Assembly (NCBI GenBank): GCA_029876055.1
Contig: CM056878.1
Span: 372,001-436,000, forward strand
Source: Madurella fahalii
Taxonomy: Eukaryota > Ascomycota > Sordariomycetes > Sordariales
DNA: 64,000 nt
Reading direction: 5' to 3'
Shown: in pieces, positions 1 through 9,908 of the stretch
How the letters are laid out: the number at the start of each line of letters is the position of its first letter
Numbering within the stretch: the first letter of the stretch is position 1
Notes under the pieces: model-generated
Told to the model about the DNA's origin: nothing
The model's input: only the letters and a program-made list of their open reading frames with translations
Databases searched by the model: none
Translations under genes and position numbers: made by a program

Positions 1-1
1 A

Positions 2-1531
2 AAGCGAGCCCTCGATGGCAGTCTTCCAGGTTGGTGGATGCCCACGTCTCCGAATGAGAAGCTGAGAATGAATGGTGTGCGACTAACAAGGCTGGCAGGA
101 GAGGCAGCGCCCAATGGCGAAGGCTCACACGCCAGTAACACCACCTCCGCATCGGGCAATGATTCGCCCTCAATCTACTTTGTCGGAAACTCCCTGGGTG
201 CCCAGCCAAAGTGCATCCGGAAGTACCTCGATGCACAGCTCGAGACATGGGCCTCGATCGGGGTCAACGGTCATTTCAGCTCGCTCGGCAACTCGCCGCT
301 GACCAGCTGGCAGGACATGGCCGCCGATTGTGCCGAAAAGTCGCTTGACCTTGTCGGTGCCGTCTCGCCCAGCGAAGTCATCTACATGAACACCTTAACG
401 GTAAACTTGCACTTGATGATGGCCAGCTTCTACCGCCCGACCGAGAAGCGGCACAAGATCATTGCCGAGTGGAAGCCCTTCCCTAGCGACTCGGTATGCC
501 TCTTACACTCCCTTCTACTTTTAGCAAACCCCCGGCTAACACGGGTTTCTTCTCACTCGCAGTACGCCATCGCTTCCCAGATTCAATGGCACGGGCTGGA
601 CCCCTCCACCTCCCTCATTCAGGTCCACCCGGACCCAGGGACATCGTACATCCCCACCGCCAAGATCCTCTCCCTCATCGACGAGCACGCCTCCTCCACC
701 GCCCTGCTCCTCCTCCCCGGGATCCAGTACTACTCGGGTCAGCTGTTCGACATTCCCCTCATCACGCGCCACGCCCACGAGCACGGCATCACGGTGGGCT
801 GGGACCTCGCCCACGCCGCCGGCAACGTCGAGCTGGCCCTGCACGAGTGGGGCGTCGACTTTGCCGTGTGGTGCACGTACAAGTACCTCAACGCCGGGCC
901 GGGGGCGATGGCGGGCGCGTTCGTGCACGAGAAGCACCACCGCGGCCCCGACCCCGACGCCCACTCCGACCCCGACGCCGCTTCCGCCTCCGCCCCCGAT
1001 TCCGCCCGCCGGAAGGGCATGACGGCGTATCGGCACCGCCTCGCGGGCTGGTACGGCGCGGACAAGAGCGTCCGGTTCGACATGGGCCCGGAGTTCCGCC
1101 CCGCCGAGGGCGCGCACGGCTTCCAGGTGTCCAACCCGAGCGCCGTGGATCTCGCGGCGCTGAGCGCGGCGCTGAGCGTGTTCGGGAAGACGACGATGCG
1201 CGAGCTGAGGTCCAAGGCGCTGGTGCTGACGGCGTATCTAGAGTGGTTGCTGGAGGGCCTGCTGCGGGACGGGGTGGGGAGGAGCGAGGCCCACGAGCCA
1301 GCGTTCCGGATTATCACGCCGCGGAACCCGCTCGAGAGGGGATCCCAGTTGAGTCTGCTGCTGAGGCTGGGGTTGCTGGACAAGGTGGGTGAGGCGCTGC
1401 GAGAGGGCGGAGTTGTGTGCGATGCGCGGAAGCCTGACGTGATCCGTGTCGCCCCGGTGCCGATGTATTGCAGGTTCGAGGACGTCTGGGGATTCATAGA
1501 GGTGTTTAGAAAGGCCATTCAGGACGTCTGA
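2..1531 (+). CDS. BNA5: Kynureninase, 5' end cut by the window edge
   Basis: PLP enzyme that cleaves kynurenine or 3-hydroxykynurenine to (hydroxy)anthranilate plus alanine, in cytosolic tryptophan-to-NAD synthesis. Visible family motifs are YFVGNSLGAQPK, the GWDLAHAAGN segment that contacts PLP, and TYKYLNAG, whose Lys should carry the cofactor. A 69-nt intron at 494-562 (gtatgc...ctcgcag) joins PSDS to YAIASQIQWHG. The frame is open from base 2, and a second likely 69-nt intron spans 30-98 (donor gttggt, branch ctaac, acceptor ggcag). The first ATG at 38 therefore probably lies inside an intron, and the true start is left of the window. A Pro/Asp/Ala-rich insert (HHRGPDPDAHSDPDA) before the conserved MTAYRHRLAGWYG looks like a loop expansion. 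The stop is TGA at 1529-1531. Family assignment is firm; the N-terminal structure is uncertain. Confidence 0.93.
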   Translation, partial: KRALDGSLPGWWMPTSPNEKLRMNGVRLTRLAGEAAPNGEGSHASNTTSASGNDSPSIYFVGNSLGAQPKCIRKYLDAQLETWASIGVNGHFSSLGNSPLTSWQDMAADCAEKSLDLVGAVSPSEVIYMNTLTVNLHLMMASFYRPTEKRHKIIAEWKPFPSDSVCLLHSLLLLANPRLTRVSSHSQYAIASQIQWHGLDPSTSLIQVHPDPGTSYIPTAKILSLIDEHASSTALLLLPGIQYYSGQLFDIPLITRHAHEHGITVGWDLAHAAGNVELALHEWGVDFAVWCTYKYLNAGPGAMAGAFVHEKHHRGPDPDAHSDPDAASASAPDSARRKGMTAYRHRLAGWYGADKSVRFDMGPEFRPAEGAHGFQVSNPSAVDLAALSAALSVFGKTTMRELRSKALVLTAYLEWLLEGLLRDGVGRSEAHEPAFRIITPRNPLERGSQLSLLLRLGLLDKVGEALREGGVVCDARKPDVIRVAPVPMYCRFEDVWGFIEVFRKAIQDV

Positions 1532-1657
1532 TAGAGGGAGGTGGTAGAAGTGGTCTTCGGTTTGCATGGTAGAGGGCAGGAATAGAGATAGAGATAGATA
1601 GACAATAGACAGATGGGGATTAGCGGTTGATGAATGAGACAGCTAACTTTTAAAGTC

Positions 1658-2377
1658 CTAATTACTAGTGCTACTACCGTTACCTCCGTCGGCCTCTCCC
1701 AGAACCCCGCCGTCTCCTAATTCATGTGTGCCTGTTACCCACAGCTTTATCAGCTCTGAAGGCCTGCCATTGACAGAAGTTGTAGCCATTGATGCATTGA
1801 GCTCCGTGTTGACGTTAATGTTGATTGATGAGTGTGTCTGCAGATCATGGACCGCGAGCCCAGACTCCGAATAGTCCAAATATGAGCTCAAGTCGGAAGC
1901 TCCGTCGTCCTTCACGAGATGGTGCCAGGTCCTGTATTGAGTTCCATATGAGGTTTTCGTTGGCACTACTCCAAAACGAATAACTGCCTTTCCAGGTGTC
2001 CTGTGTACGCTGGGCTCGCCTTCCTGAGAAGGAGCAGCGACTTCAATGGCAGCGGCGCCGGCGATTATTGGATCTGTCGATCCTGAGCGGGGAGGCAGTT
2101 TCCACACAAACAGATGAGAACTGCGATCCCAATTCTGTACAGGAAACACACCGGAAGCCTTGATGGAAATCCCCGAGGCGTCTTCCCCCAGCGGAGCAAG
2201 CCAGAAGCAGTATTTGCGGAGACGGACAGCACGCCCTGTTTCTATCCCATCGGAGGTTGCAGCTGGAGAGTCGAGGACGGGGGTTCCACTGACGGATCTG
2301 ATGATATGCGTCTCCTTGACCATTACGTTGGTAACGGTGAACCGCTGCACCTTGCCGTCTAAGATGGCTGGATTTGA
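1658..2377 (-). pseudogene. In-frame continuation of the HET gene after the TAA
   Basis: This stretch is in exactly the same reading frame as the HET gene and follows its TAA without a gap. It reads SNPAILDGKVQRFTVTNV and on to a stop at 1658, 239 codons without another stop and with no good start codon near its beginning. Proteins with an N-terminal HET domain normally have a long, poorly conserved C-terminal part, which fits. A change of CAA to TAA (Gln to stop) would be enough to split one protein of about 649 residues. No domain is recognised in it. Readthrough or a recent null allele are both possible. Confidence 0.6.
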
Positions 2378-3607
2378 TTAGCGCCAGATAAATACCCAGT
2401 GGCTAGACTGAGCCATGTCCAACGAGCAGAAGAACAACCCACCGTTCTTGGGCGTGCCGTGCAAAGCGCCGTCTCGGTTTATGATGAGACCAAGAGATTG
2501 AAAGTAAGTGGAGTGATCGTAATCCAAAAGGAAGTCATAATTGTGCATGGAATATTGCGGGACATTGCCTTCCCTGATAATACGGATGTAGTACCGCGAG
2601 TCGGAGTGGACCTGGGCGACCGGGCGGAACACTATCGTAGGGAACGTGCCCGGTATAGGACCTATCTGGCAGTAGAGAATGCCTACCTTCTCACGGTGCC
2701 GAGCCGCTGGATCATCGTCGTTGAGGAAAACAGTGCGGAACTCGGCTGCCAGGCCACTACTCGGGAGAAATCCAGCCGGAGCGGGTTGGGGCAGAAGCGA
2801 GATATTGCCCGACATGGCAAAGCAACGCGGGGATGGGGCGTAACAGCCCGAGACTATCGTGAGCGGGCCGGTGTCATCCGAACCACAGTACCATGCGAGG
2901 ATGGATTGGTCGCTGGTGATCTTGGTGATCTCGTTTTGGAGGCGCATGAAGGCCCTGGAACCCTCGCCATACAGTAGCGGCATGTTGACGTCGAAGAGCC
3001 CCATGAGGCAGTAGGCTTCGTCTTCCTTCCTGGTCGTCGCCCGCCTCGAGGCCCAGTACATCCGCTTCGCCACGCTCACGTACTGGGGCCTGATCACACC
3101 AGCCAGCACGCACTCGTCAACCCGGCTGGCCTGGAACACTGTGGTAATGAGGCTGCTGTCTTGCTTCTCGCCGAGGTAGTCCCAGGTCTTGGAGTAGAAC
3201 TCGACACGGCTCGGCGCGATGAGCTCTTGAAGGGTCCAGCCGCGAGTGAACCATCGGCTGCCGCCAAGGTCGGCCGGCTTCTCCACGTCGCTCAGGTAGG
3301 CGTAGCAGACAGCCGAGTCGCGGTACCAGGCCCACATCGAGTTGATGGCCTCGGAGAGCTCGGCGCTGCTCGACTTGTCGATGCAGCAGGTGTCGATCCA
3401 GACGTAGTCGTAGCCCTGGGAGGCGGCAAGGGCGCATGCCCCTTCGATTTTGGCGAAGCATGCCTTCACGCGCGCCTTGCCGAGGTCTGCCATATCACGG
3501 AACACGACCTCACGCTTCTCCCACGTGTGCGAGAGGATGGCATATTTTGGGATTGCCCTGTCGAAGAACTCGTCTAATTCAAGGGTGCGCGTGTTGAGCA
3601 GTCTCAT
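2378..3607 (-). CDS. HET-domain protein, open part ending at a premature-looking TAA
   Basis: The 409-residue open part begins with the classic HET-domain opening MRLLNTRTLELDEFF and AILSHTWE. It continues through YDYVWIDTCCIDK, SEAINSMWAWYRDS, SRWFTRGWTLQELIAP and AYCLMGLFDVNMPLLYGEG. HET domains are TIR-like modules that trigger heterokaryon incompatibility and cell death in ascomycetes. The ATG at 3607 fits the usual family start. The frame ends at TAA (2378-2380) directly after SSHWVFIWR, but stays open in the same frame for 240 more codons (next entry), so the gene is probably interrupted. I tested introns that would remove the stop; candidates were too short or out of phase. The gene lies tail-to-tail with kynureninase. 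Partner and trigger are unknown. Confidence 0.9.
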   Translation of the reverse strand: MRLLNTRTLELDEFFDRAIPKYAILSHTWEKREVVFRDMADLGKARVKACFAKIEGACALAASQGYDYVWIDTCCIDKSSSAELSEAINSMWAWYRDSAVCYAYLSDVEKPADLGGSRWFTRGWTLQELIAPSRVEFYSKTWDYLGEKQDSSLITTVFQASRVDECVLAGVIRPQYVSVAKRMYWASRRATTRKEDEAYCLMGLFDVNMPLLYGEGSRAFMRLQNEITKITSDQSILAWYCGSDDTGPLTIVSGCYAPSPRCFAMSGNISLLPQPAPAGFLPSSGLAAEFRTVFLNDDDPAARHREKVGILYCQIGPIPGTFPTIVFRPVAQVHSDSRYYIRIIREGNVPQYSMHNYDFLLDYDHSTYFQSLGLIINRDGALHGTPKNGGLFFCSLDMAQSSHWVFIWR

Positions 3608-3957
3608 GGTGCTGGGTGACGGGTGCGTTTCCGAATGTTACCGGAACGTAGGAGGAGCTTGTAGGATTTACGGCGTATGTATGGCCCGACATAAGGGCCT
3701 GTCTCGGCACTCTGCGGGGTTTGCGTCTCACGCATCGGGGGAGGGATCCATTTGAGAAATCTTCAATCCACTGGGCTCCTCTAGGCCTGTGAAAATTCCA
3801 AGCATCTTCTTTCTTATTTCTCTTGCTGATGACTCTTTGTCTTTTTATCTTCTACTAATATTGTGCTAATTTCCACCATTACTATAGTAAACTCCTTGCT
3901 CAAGACGAGGCTAGGTGTTGAATACGTCGCCGAGGACAAGTGAGACGGTTAGAGACT
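3608..3957. other. Spacer between the HET gene and the DUF2855 gene
   Basis: It holds the upstream region of the HET gene and the 3' side of the DUF2855 gene. The middle (about 3790-3890) is AT-rich. No gene, RNA or repeat is visible. Confidence 0.5.
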
Positions 3958-5319
3958 CTAAATCTCATAAACCAAACCGATATCAGGGCCATAGTCCCCG
4001 CGGACTAAGGCGTCCCACCCTTCGCTGAACTCTTCCATCCCTTTCCCCCATTTGAGCTGCAGACCAGGGATGGTACCATCGTCTTTGAACTTTGCCCAAG
4101 CCGTTCCCTTATCTGCATAATACTTGGCCGTGCCAACAAGTTCAATCGCCCGCTCTCGTAGATTTCCTGCGTGCACCTGCTCAACGCCGCTCGTCGCGTC
4201 TTCGATGCGCTCTGCCGTCTTGCTCTGCGCTTGAGCCAGCGGATCGGCCCCGATCACCAATACCTGCAACCGCTCGCACCGGTCCTTCAGCGCCTCAGTC
4301 CATCGATCCACTGCATCGCCCCGTGCGCCAAAGTCCATCACCACGATCTTCTGCTGCTGCCCGCCCAGCTTGGCTCCGAGATCAAACGACGCATCCTGCA
4401 AGTCCTCGTAGAGCAACACTTCGTCAAACAACCCGGTCCCAGCACTAAACTCCCGTGACCTCGCCGACCCAACGGCGATGACCTTTCCCGGCCGCTTCCC
4501 CTCGGGCCTCCCAAACCGCAGCTCGTGTGCAAACGCCAGCCCTGTCTTCCCAGATGGCGCCAACAGCACCATAACCGCGCCCGCAATATCCGCATCCTCC
4601 CGAGCCCACCTCATCCCCTTCATTCCGAGCGGATGAACCACCCTCTCCTCCCCCTCCCACGAAAACACAAACCGATTCAGCATAAACCCCGTCTCAAACA
4701 GCACGCCCATCAACGCATCCCACCCCAAACCAACCTTGTCCATCCCACCACCACCACCCTCCTTCCCACCCGGCACCTGCACGTAGCGCTTGTACACCGA
4801 GCTCAACCCCTCCCCGCCGGGGACGACGTCGGTGCGCAGCCAGTGCCCGTCGACCTCGCCGCGCGCCAGCGCCACCGCCTCGGGCCGGGTCCCGATCGGC
4901 ACGTACCCGGCCAGCCACGTCCCGGCGGCCAGCCCGGGCACGGTGCTCTGCACCACCTCGACACACCCCCAGCCGGAGACCCGGCAGTACGCGGCGAGCG
5001 CCGCCTCGTCGTTGAAGGGCGGCGGGAGGGACGAGGAGGAGGAGGAGGAGGAGGAGGAGGAGGAGGAGGAGGAGGAGGAGGAGGAGGCGGGCGACGGCAT
5101 TGGCCAGACGGACCACCACGCCAGATAGGGGATGCCGCCGCGCCGGGCGTAGGTGAAGTTGTTTGTTGTCAGGGCGACGAGGCGCGTGCGGATCAGGGCC
5201 TGGTTGGGGACTGTGAGGTTGGGGGCTGCGGAAGGGGTGGTGAATGGGACGATGAGCTGTTTGGTGAAGTCGGATTTTTGGATGAGCTGGATGGCTGGTG
5301 TGGGGTGTGATTGGGCCAT
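3958..5319 (-). CDS. DUF2855 family protein with poly-Ser insertion
   Basis: A 453-residue protein. The start was placed at ATG 5319 (MAQSHPTPAIQLIQK); the frame is open further upstream, but that part is low-complexity and unlike the family. Recognisable DUF2855 segments are VWPMPSP, the FNDEAALAAYCRVSGWG region, AAGTWLAGYVPIGT, GWDALMGVLFETGFMLNRF and the Rossmann-like MVLLAPSGKTGLAFAHEL. Distant similarity of DUF2855 to quinone-oxidoreductase-like folds has been suggested; no reaction is established. About 20 consecutive serines (from residue 79) interrupt the domain between PMPSPA and LPPPFND, encoded by a GGA/TCC microsatellite, where other members have a short loop. No signal peptide or introns are seen. 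Confidence 0.85.
   Translation of the reverse strand: MAQSHPTPAIQLIQKSDFTKQLIVPFTTPSAAPNLTVPNQALIRTRLVALTTNNFTYARRGGIPYLAWWSVWPMPSPASSSSSSSSSSSSSSSSSSSLPPPFNDEAALAAYCRVSGWGCVEVVQSTVPGLAAGTWLAGYVPIGTRPEAVALARGEVDGHWLRTDVVPGGEGLSSVYKRYVQVPGGKEGGGGGMDKVGLGWDALMGVLFETGFMLNRFVFSWEGEERVVHPLGMKGMRWAREDADIAGAVMVLLAPSGKTGLAFAHELRFGRPEGKRPGKVIAVGSARSREFSAGTGLFDEVLLYEDLQDASFDLGAKLGGQQQKIVVMDFGARGDAVDRWTEALKDRCERLQVLVIGADPLAQAQSKTAERIEDATSGVEQVHAGNLRERAIELVGTAKYYADKGTAWAKFKDDGTIPGLQLKWGKGMEEFSEGWDALVRGDYGPDIGLVYEI
5033..5087. repeat. Coding trinucleotide microsatellite (GAG)n
   Basis: A nearly perfect run of about 18 GAG/GGA units on the + strand, read as poly-Ser in the DUF2855 gene. Length variation would change the protein without shifting frame. 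Confidence 0.95.
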
Positions 5320-6348
5320 TTTTAAGAAGGGGTGATTCGTTGTTTGGCTGGGGAACTGGGTGGATAGTATGTAAGGAACGCTGTTGGTCTTTGGTTGAGG
5401 TTGGGCAACTCCAGTCGTCGGTGTTGTGCGGATGCTGCGAATATATCGGCCCAGTGCTGTTGGCTGGACAGATTGACCGGGCTGATCAGTAATCGTCTTG
5501 TGTCGAGGCGGATTGATCGATTCCGTAGTCCGACGGATCCTCAATTGGTGATCCACACCACCTGTTCCGTCTCCTCACGCGCACGTGCTATTCTGCCTGC
5601 ATATACGGAGCATATTGTTAAGTTGGCGACAGACAGGGAGTTGATACGCTGGGTAACAAGACGAGAAGCTGACTGTGTGACTCAGGCCAAGAGACGTTGC
5701 CAAGGATGTTAGGAGAACACTACGTAGTCCGTTACTCTGGCAAACAATCATGGATCCCCCTGCCAATGGCCAAAAGCGGACAGCCCGGAAGCCACGGAGC
5801 TGGCTGATGCAGCCCCCAGATGTCTCGGGCATTCAAACACATCTTGAATGATAATGCTCACGATTTCGAAGAGAATTCATCGAGGAAATGTAGAATCCCA
5901 AAACAACGATACAAACAGCCTTAGCACTGCCCTCCTGCAGCCCCCTTGCGTATGTACGAAACCTGACCTCCGTAGTACCAGAAAACTGCAAAAATCGCAA
6001 AGCTACATTACTTTTTGCACCAGCCTCCTCCAAGGAAAAGGAAGAAAAAAAAAGGAAGAAAAAAAAAAAGAGAAAAGTGACACTCCAAAATCCACCATCC
6101 TGACAAGACTACCGCAAAGATGCCGGAACCAAAGCCCCTGAAAAAACATGGCCTGATAAAACGAGTGTCTAGCCGTTAAGGCTGGCTGTTACCGGTATTG
6201 TCCCACCGGACATGGGTTGTAATCGACAGTTGTGTCGTCCACCCCGACTCAGCGCGGGCGGGATCCCGGCCCATCCCGTCCTCCTCAGTCAAGGCGGCCC
6301 ATCCACCAGGGGGTTGGATGGGTTGGGGGGTGGGGTTTACGGCGCACG
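5320..6348. other. Intergenic, A-rich, no gene seen
   Basis: It contains the upstream region of the DUF2855 gene and a purine-rich stretch (about 6030-6085). Open frames here have no recognisable composition or family features. Confidence 0.5.
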
Positions 6349-9300
6349 TTAAAAGGGCAGGGCGTGGTGCCTCTCGGCCGAGTCCGCCTCCGACTCCGAC
6401 TCGGGGAGCCGGCGATACTGCGGACCGGCGGCCGAGGCGGACCACCACGGAGCCTCCCAGGCGCCGCCCACCACCGGGCGCCTGACGACGCGGGGGATGA
6501 GCCGGGCCCCCCGCAGGGAGCCGAGGCAGCGCGCGACAACGTCCTGGACCTTGTCGGTCGCCGTGGTCCAGTGGACCATCACCAAAAAGAGCGCGGTGGC
6601 GAGGCAGGCCACCCCTGCTGATCCGATCATGTAGCGAGCGGGCGTGAACCGCACCACGAGGATGTCGGGTGCGTTCGAGATGAGTGCCATCAAGGCAAAG
6701 GGAAGGAATGTGAGGCCTGTGGTGACCAGGGCATTGGTCTTTTCTCCGTTGCGGTTGTTGTTGAGGGTAAGGAGCTGCCGGGTTGTTTTTTTCTTCGTCA
6801 ACGCTGTACGATTTACAGCTAATGGAGAAGAAGAGGGAGAAAAAAAGAAGAAGAAAAGACGGCTGGCTTACTCTGTAAGTGAAACTCTTGAACATCTCGG
6901 TTTGTTGCCTGAGGGAATCCTCGAGAATTCGGAGGTCGCGGATGTCGCTCTCGATGTTCTTGACCATCGCGCTGGTTCGGGGCTCCCCGTTGCGGCCCGC
7001 TGTGGCTGCGTCTTTGTCAAGGTCAAAATAGGGAAGATCGCTCTCCTGGAATCTCTCCCAGGCCGCGATCGTTCCGGCAAGACCCTGCCTCAGCTGCTCC
7101 AGAACCTGAATGGTTTGGTGCAACGCCTGTTGAGCTCGTCCCCAGTCGATGTCTCGGGAATTCCTGGCCTGCTCCGATTAGACCCCATTACATTGCGCCG
7201 GGGGTACCTAAGGGGGAAAAGGAGACTAACATAGGGCTTGAGAGCCTTTAGAAGATTCCGTCCGACATTTTGCCACTCGTCCTTGACCTCCTGAACGCAC
7301 GACTCCATCACCCGCAGGAAATACTCTCTCGCGGTCCAGATCGGGGTGTCGGCGGCATGCCGTCCCCCCGTCAGTGGATCCATGATGATTTCTCCCTGTG
7401 CGGGCTGGTAGGACTGAACGTCGTGCTTGCTCTCTCCGCCGTCGTGATACGTGTCGAAAAATCCGTAGGCGGTCCAGTGGCGGTTGTCCACGCCGACGAT
7501 CATGCAAGAGATTTGCGCCTCGTAGATGCACGTCTCGGACCTCCCGTTGAGCCTGCTCAGGAAGTTGACATTCCTGCCGTTTCTCAGCGGCCGTCTGTCT
7601 CCTCCCAGTCGAGCATCCAGGCACGGCTTGGCGCTTTGCCGCCATGCAAAAAAGGGTAAATGGAACGAGAGCTGGAACCCCTGACTTCCGGAGGACTGAT
7701 TGCATCAATTAGCAAAACTCCGCTGGGCTTGTTGTGGGGAAAACGGGACGTGGCTTACATGGAGTTTCACGTCCATCCCCGCCTGGAAGGTCAGGTGTTT
7801 GTAGACGAAATCGCGGAGAAACAACGCTTGGCTTTCTGAGGCGGTAGATACGATGGCTAGCATGCTAGTCGGGTCGGGATTGGTGACATAGCTAGAGGTG
7901 GTTAGCGGGGGTTGTGAGTGTCATTGTCCAAGGCTGCTTACACCAGACGTCTTCTGGGTGAGAACTGATCTGTTTTTGGCTCGGTCTCGATCAGTTGGGG
8001 TGTGGATTTCTGCCCATCGTGTCAATGATGCTGCGATGCACATTAACACCTCAGAGACAGCCTACCTCTCCGTTTGATAGTGCTTCGTAGAGCTGGTTGC
8101 GGTTCAGAAAATGCACCCCGTGCCTCCGTTGGAGCGGGAAAGTTGGTGGTGACCTCTCGTCGAGGATGGCAACCAACTCGGGTGACACTTCCTGTCCGCT
8201 GGACAGCGCTTCAAAGTCTGCTGTAGAACAGAACGACGCGATCTCGTCGCAGAGATAGCTCGTTGATGGGCTGCCCACATCTTGCACAAATGCCCGAATG
8301 ATTTTCTCAGCTTTGCTAATACCGCTATCCTCCTGCATCTCGGCCAGGTGCAAGCAATATGGCTCATCCTCCATGGCGTAGACCGCCGTACGATCGTACT
8401 CAAACACTTTCGGCCAGAGGGACGAACTGCCGTTGTCTTTTCGGTCGGCCTTCTTCGAGCGCCCCCCTCTGCGCACTCTTTTGGAGCCGGAGCCCCTGGC
8501 ATTTTTCGACGTTTTGGTATCTTGGCCATCCTCAGATTCATCATCCGATGCGACCCGCGACTCTTCCTCATCGAGCCCCAACAATCGACGAAAGCCTGAG
8601 ACGTGATTTTTCCCCGTGGTGTACGCAACGAACGATATGGCAGGCGAGTCGGGGAGGAGATCCCAGACCACCAGTGGCAGCTCGAGGACTAGCACCGCGG
8701 AAAAGCTAGGGTAAATGGCCGAGATCTGGATGTTCTGCGCTCCCTGTGGCGCGCTGAGGAGCCACTCTTTCCACTTCTCAACATCGACGTTCTGGTCTCG
8801 CAGCCGACAAGCCACGAGAATGCCGGGGCCTTCTGGAATGGGTTCGGGTTGCGAAGTCGGCGGGTTCAAGAGCAGGAACGGCTCCTCGGGCTGCTTCGGC
8901 GCCTGGGCGGCAAGCGGCGACAAAACAATGGTCCTGGGCTTCTTGGAGAGGAAGCAGTAGATAGGCGTTCGTCGGCGCGGTCTCTCGAACAGCGGCTGGC
9001 CGGTGTGGCGGTCCACCTGGACGAGCGAGTATGTGTCGTCGGTGAAGTAGACGCTCGGCATCCAAGCCTGCAGCCGGGTGATGAGCCTCCGGTGGAGTTC
9101 CACGACTGAAAGCCAATCGGTGGTATGGGCGGCACGGGCGAGCTCCTGGATCAGAGAAGCGGTGAACGAGTGCTTCCCCACTTCGGCCGCGATCGACTCG
9201 AACCCGCATGCTGCCAGGGTTTCGACGACTCCCTTCCCGGTGGATGCCTCACCGGCCTGGATGGCATGGCAGCAGTCGTACAGTAATAGGACGTCGCAAT

Positions 9301-9908
9301 CAACTTTGCCGATGACGGAATGTACGATGGATGACTGCACGGTGGGCGAGTCCCGACTCCGGCTGGCTACCATGTCAGCAGGGTTAAAAGGGGAAGGGAT
9401 TTTCTTTCTTTTCTTTTCATTTTTTCTCTCTTTTTTCGTCTTTCTCTTTGATACATCTTGGTTGCAACAAGGTTCAGGATAGAGAGATCGACTGTGCTTA
9501 CTTCGCCTGCCACACCGGGCTGCCTCCAGGCTGCTCGTTCGGCCGAGCATGGCCGCCGTAGTACAGGATGAGGAGGTTTCCTTCCCTATCGTAGGCGTCC
9601 ACCAAGTCGGCGATTTTCCGTGACAGGTCAACCGCGGGGCGCTTCGACGGTATCTTCCAGACCTCGGTGTCGTAATGGTAAAGCCCGCCAAAAACCGATT
9701 CCAGCTGTCTGATCTCGGCTTCAACGCCTAGGTCGTCCTTCTCCCAGCTCATCAGCAGCACCTTGACTTTTCTGTACCGCGCGTTGAACCTGTCGGGCCA
9801 TGCTGCTGAGACTGCGTCCGTCAGATGAGATAGAAGAGAAGAGAAGTCGGGGATGTGGAATGCTGCCGACGACGTGTCGTGGGTCGGCGTCGTTATGGAG
9901 GATTCCAT
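6349..9908 (-). CDS. Caspase-like domain fused to CorA-like membrane module
   Basis: Seven exons (9908-9502, 9362-8066, 8009-7942, 7891-7759, 7695-7231, 7168-6872, 6774-6349) join in phase to 1030 residues. The N-terminus is a peptidase-C14-type fold: the catalytic His lies in ILYYGGHA (H120) and the Cys in LLLYDCCHA (C167), with SPVWQAN/SRDSPTVQSS created by the first splice. Next comes a region with a basic Ser-rich stretch (about 385-430). A conserved block follows: RRLVYVTNPDPTSM, FHLPFFAWR, NRHWTAYGFFDTYHDGGE and TPIWTAREYFLRVMES. It is seen in fungal proteins with CorA-like tails. The end has an amphipathic helix region and two hydrophobic segments (ALVTTGLTFLPFALMALIS and YMIGSAGVACLATALFLVMV). 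The GMN signature of true CorA channels is absent, so ion transport is doubtful. A protease or effector anchored in a membrane is inferred. An alternative start lies at 9977. The last acceptor is the least certain splice. Confidence 0.8.

Noticed and set aside
2351..2400. Short intron that would remove the HET gene stop (gtattt...ccag or gtctag...cttag)
   Set aside because: Lengths of 28-50 nt are too short for this genome and none keeps the reading phase.
4525..5310. Plus-strand frame of 261 codons over the DUF2855 gene
   Set aside because: Antisense shadow of a GC-rich conserved gene; contains a poly-Gly run from the microsatellite.
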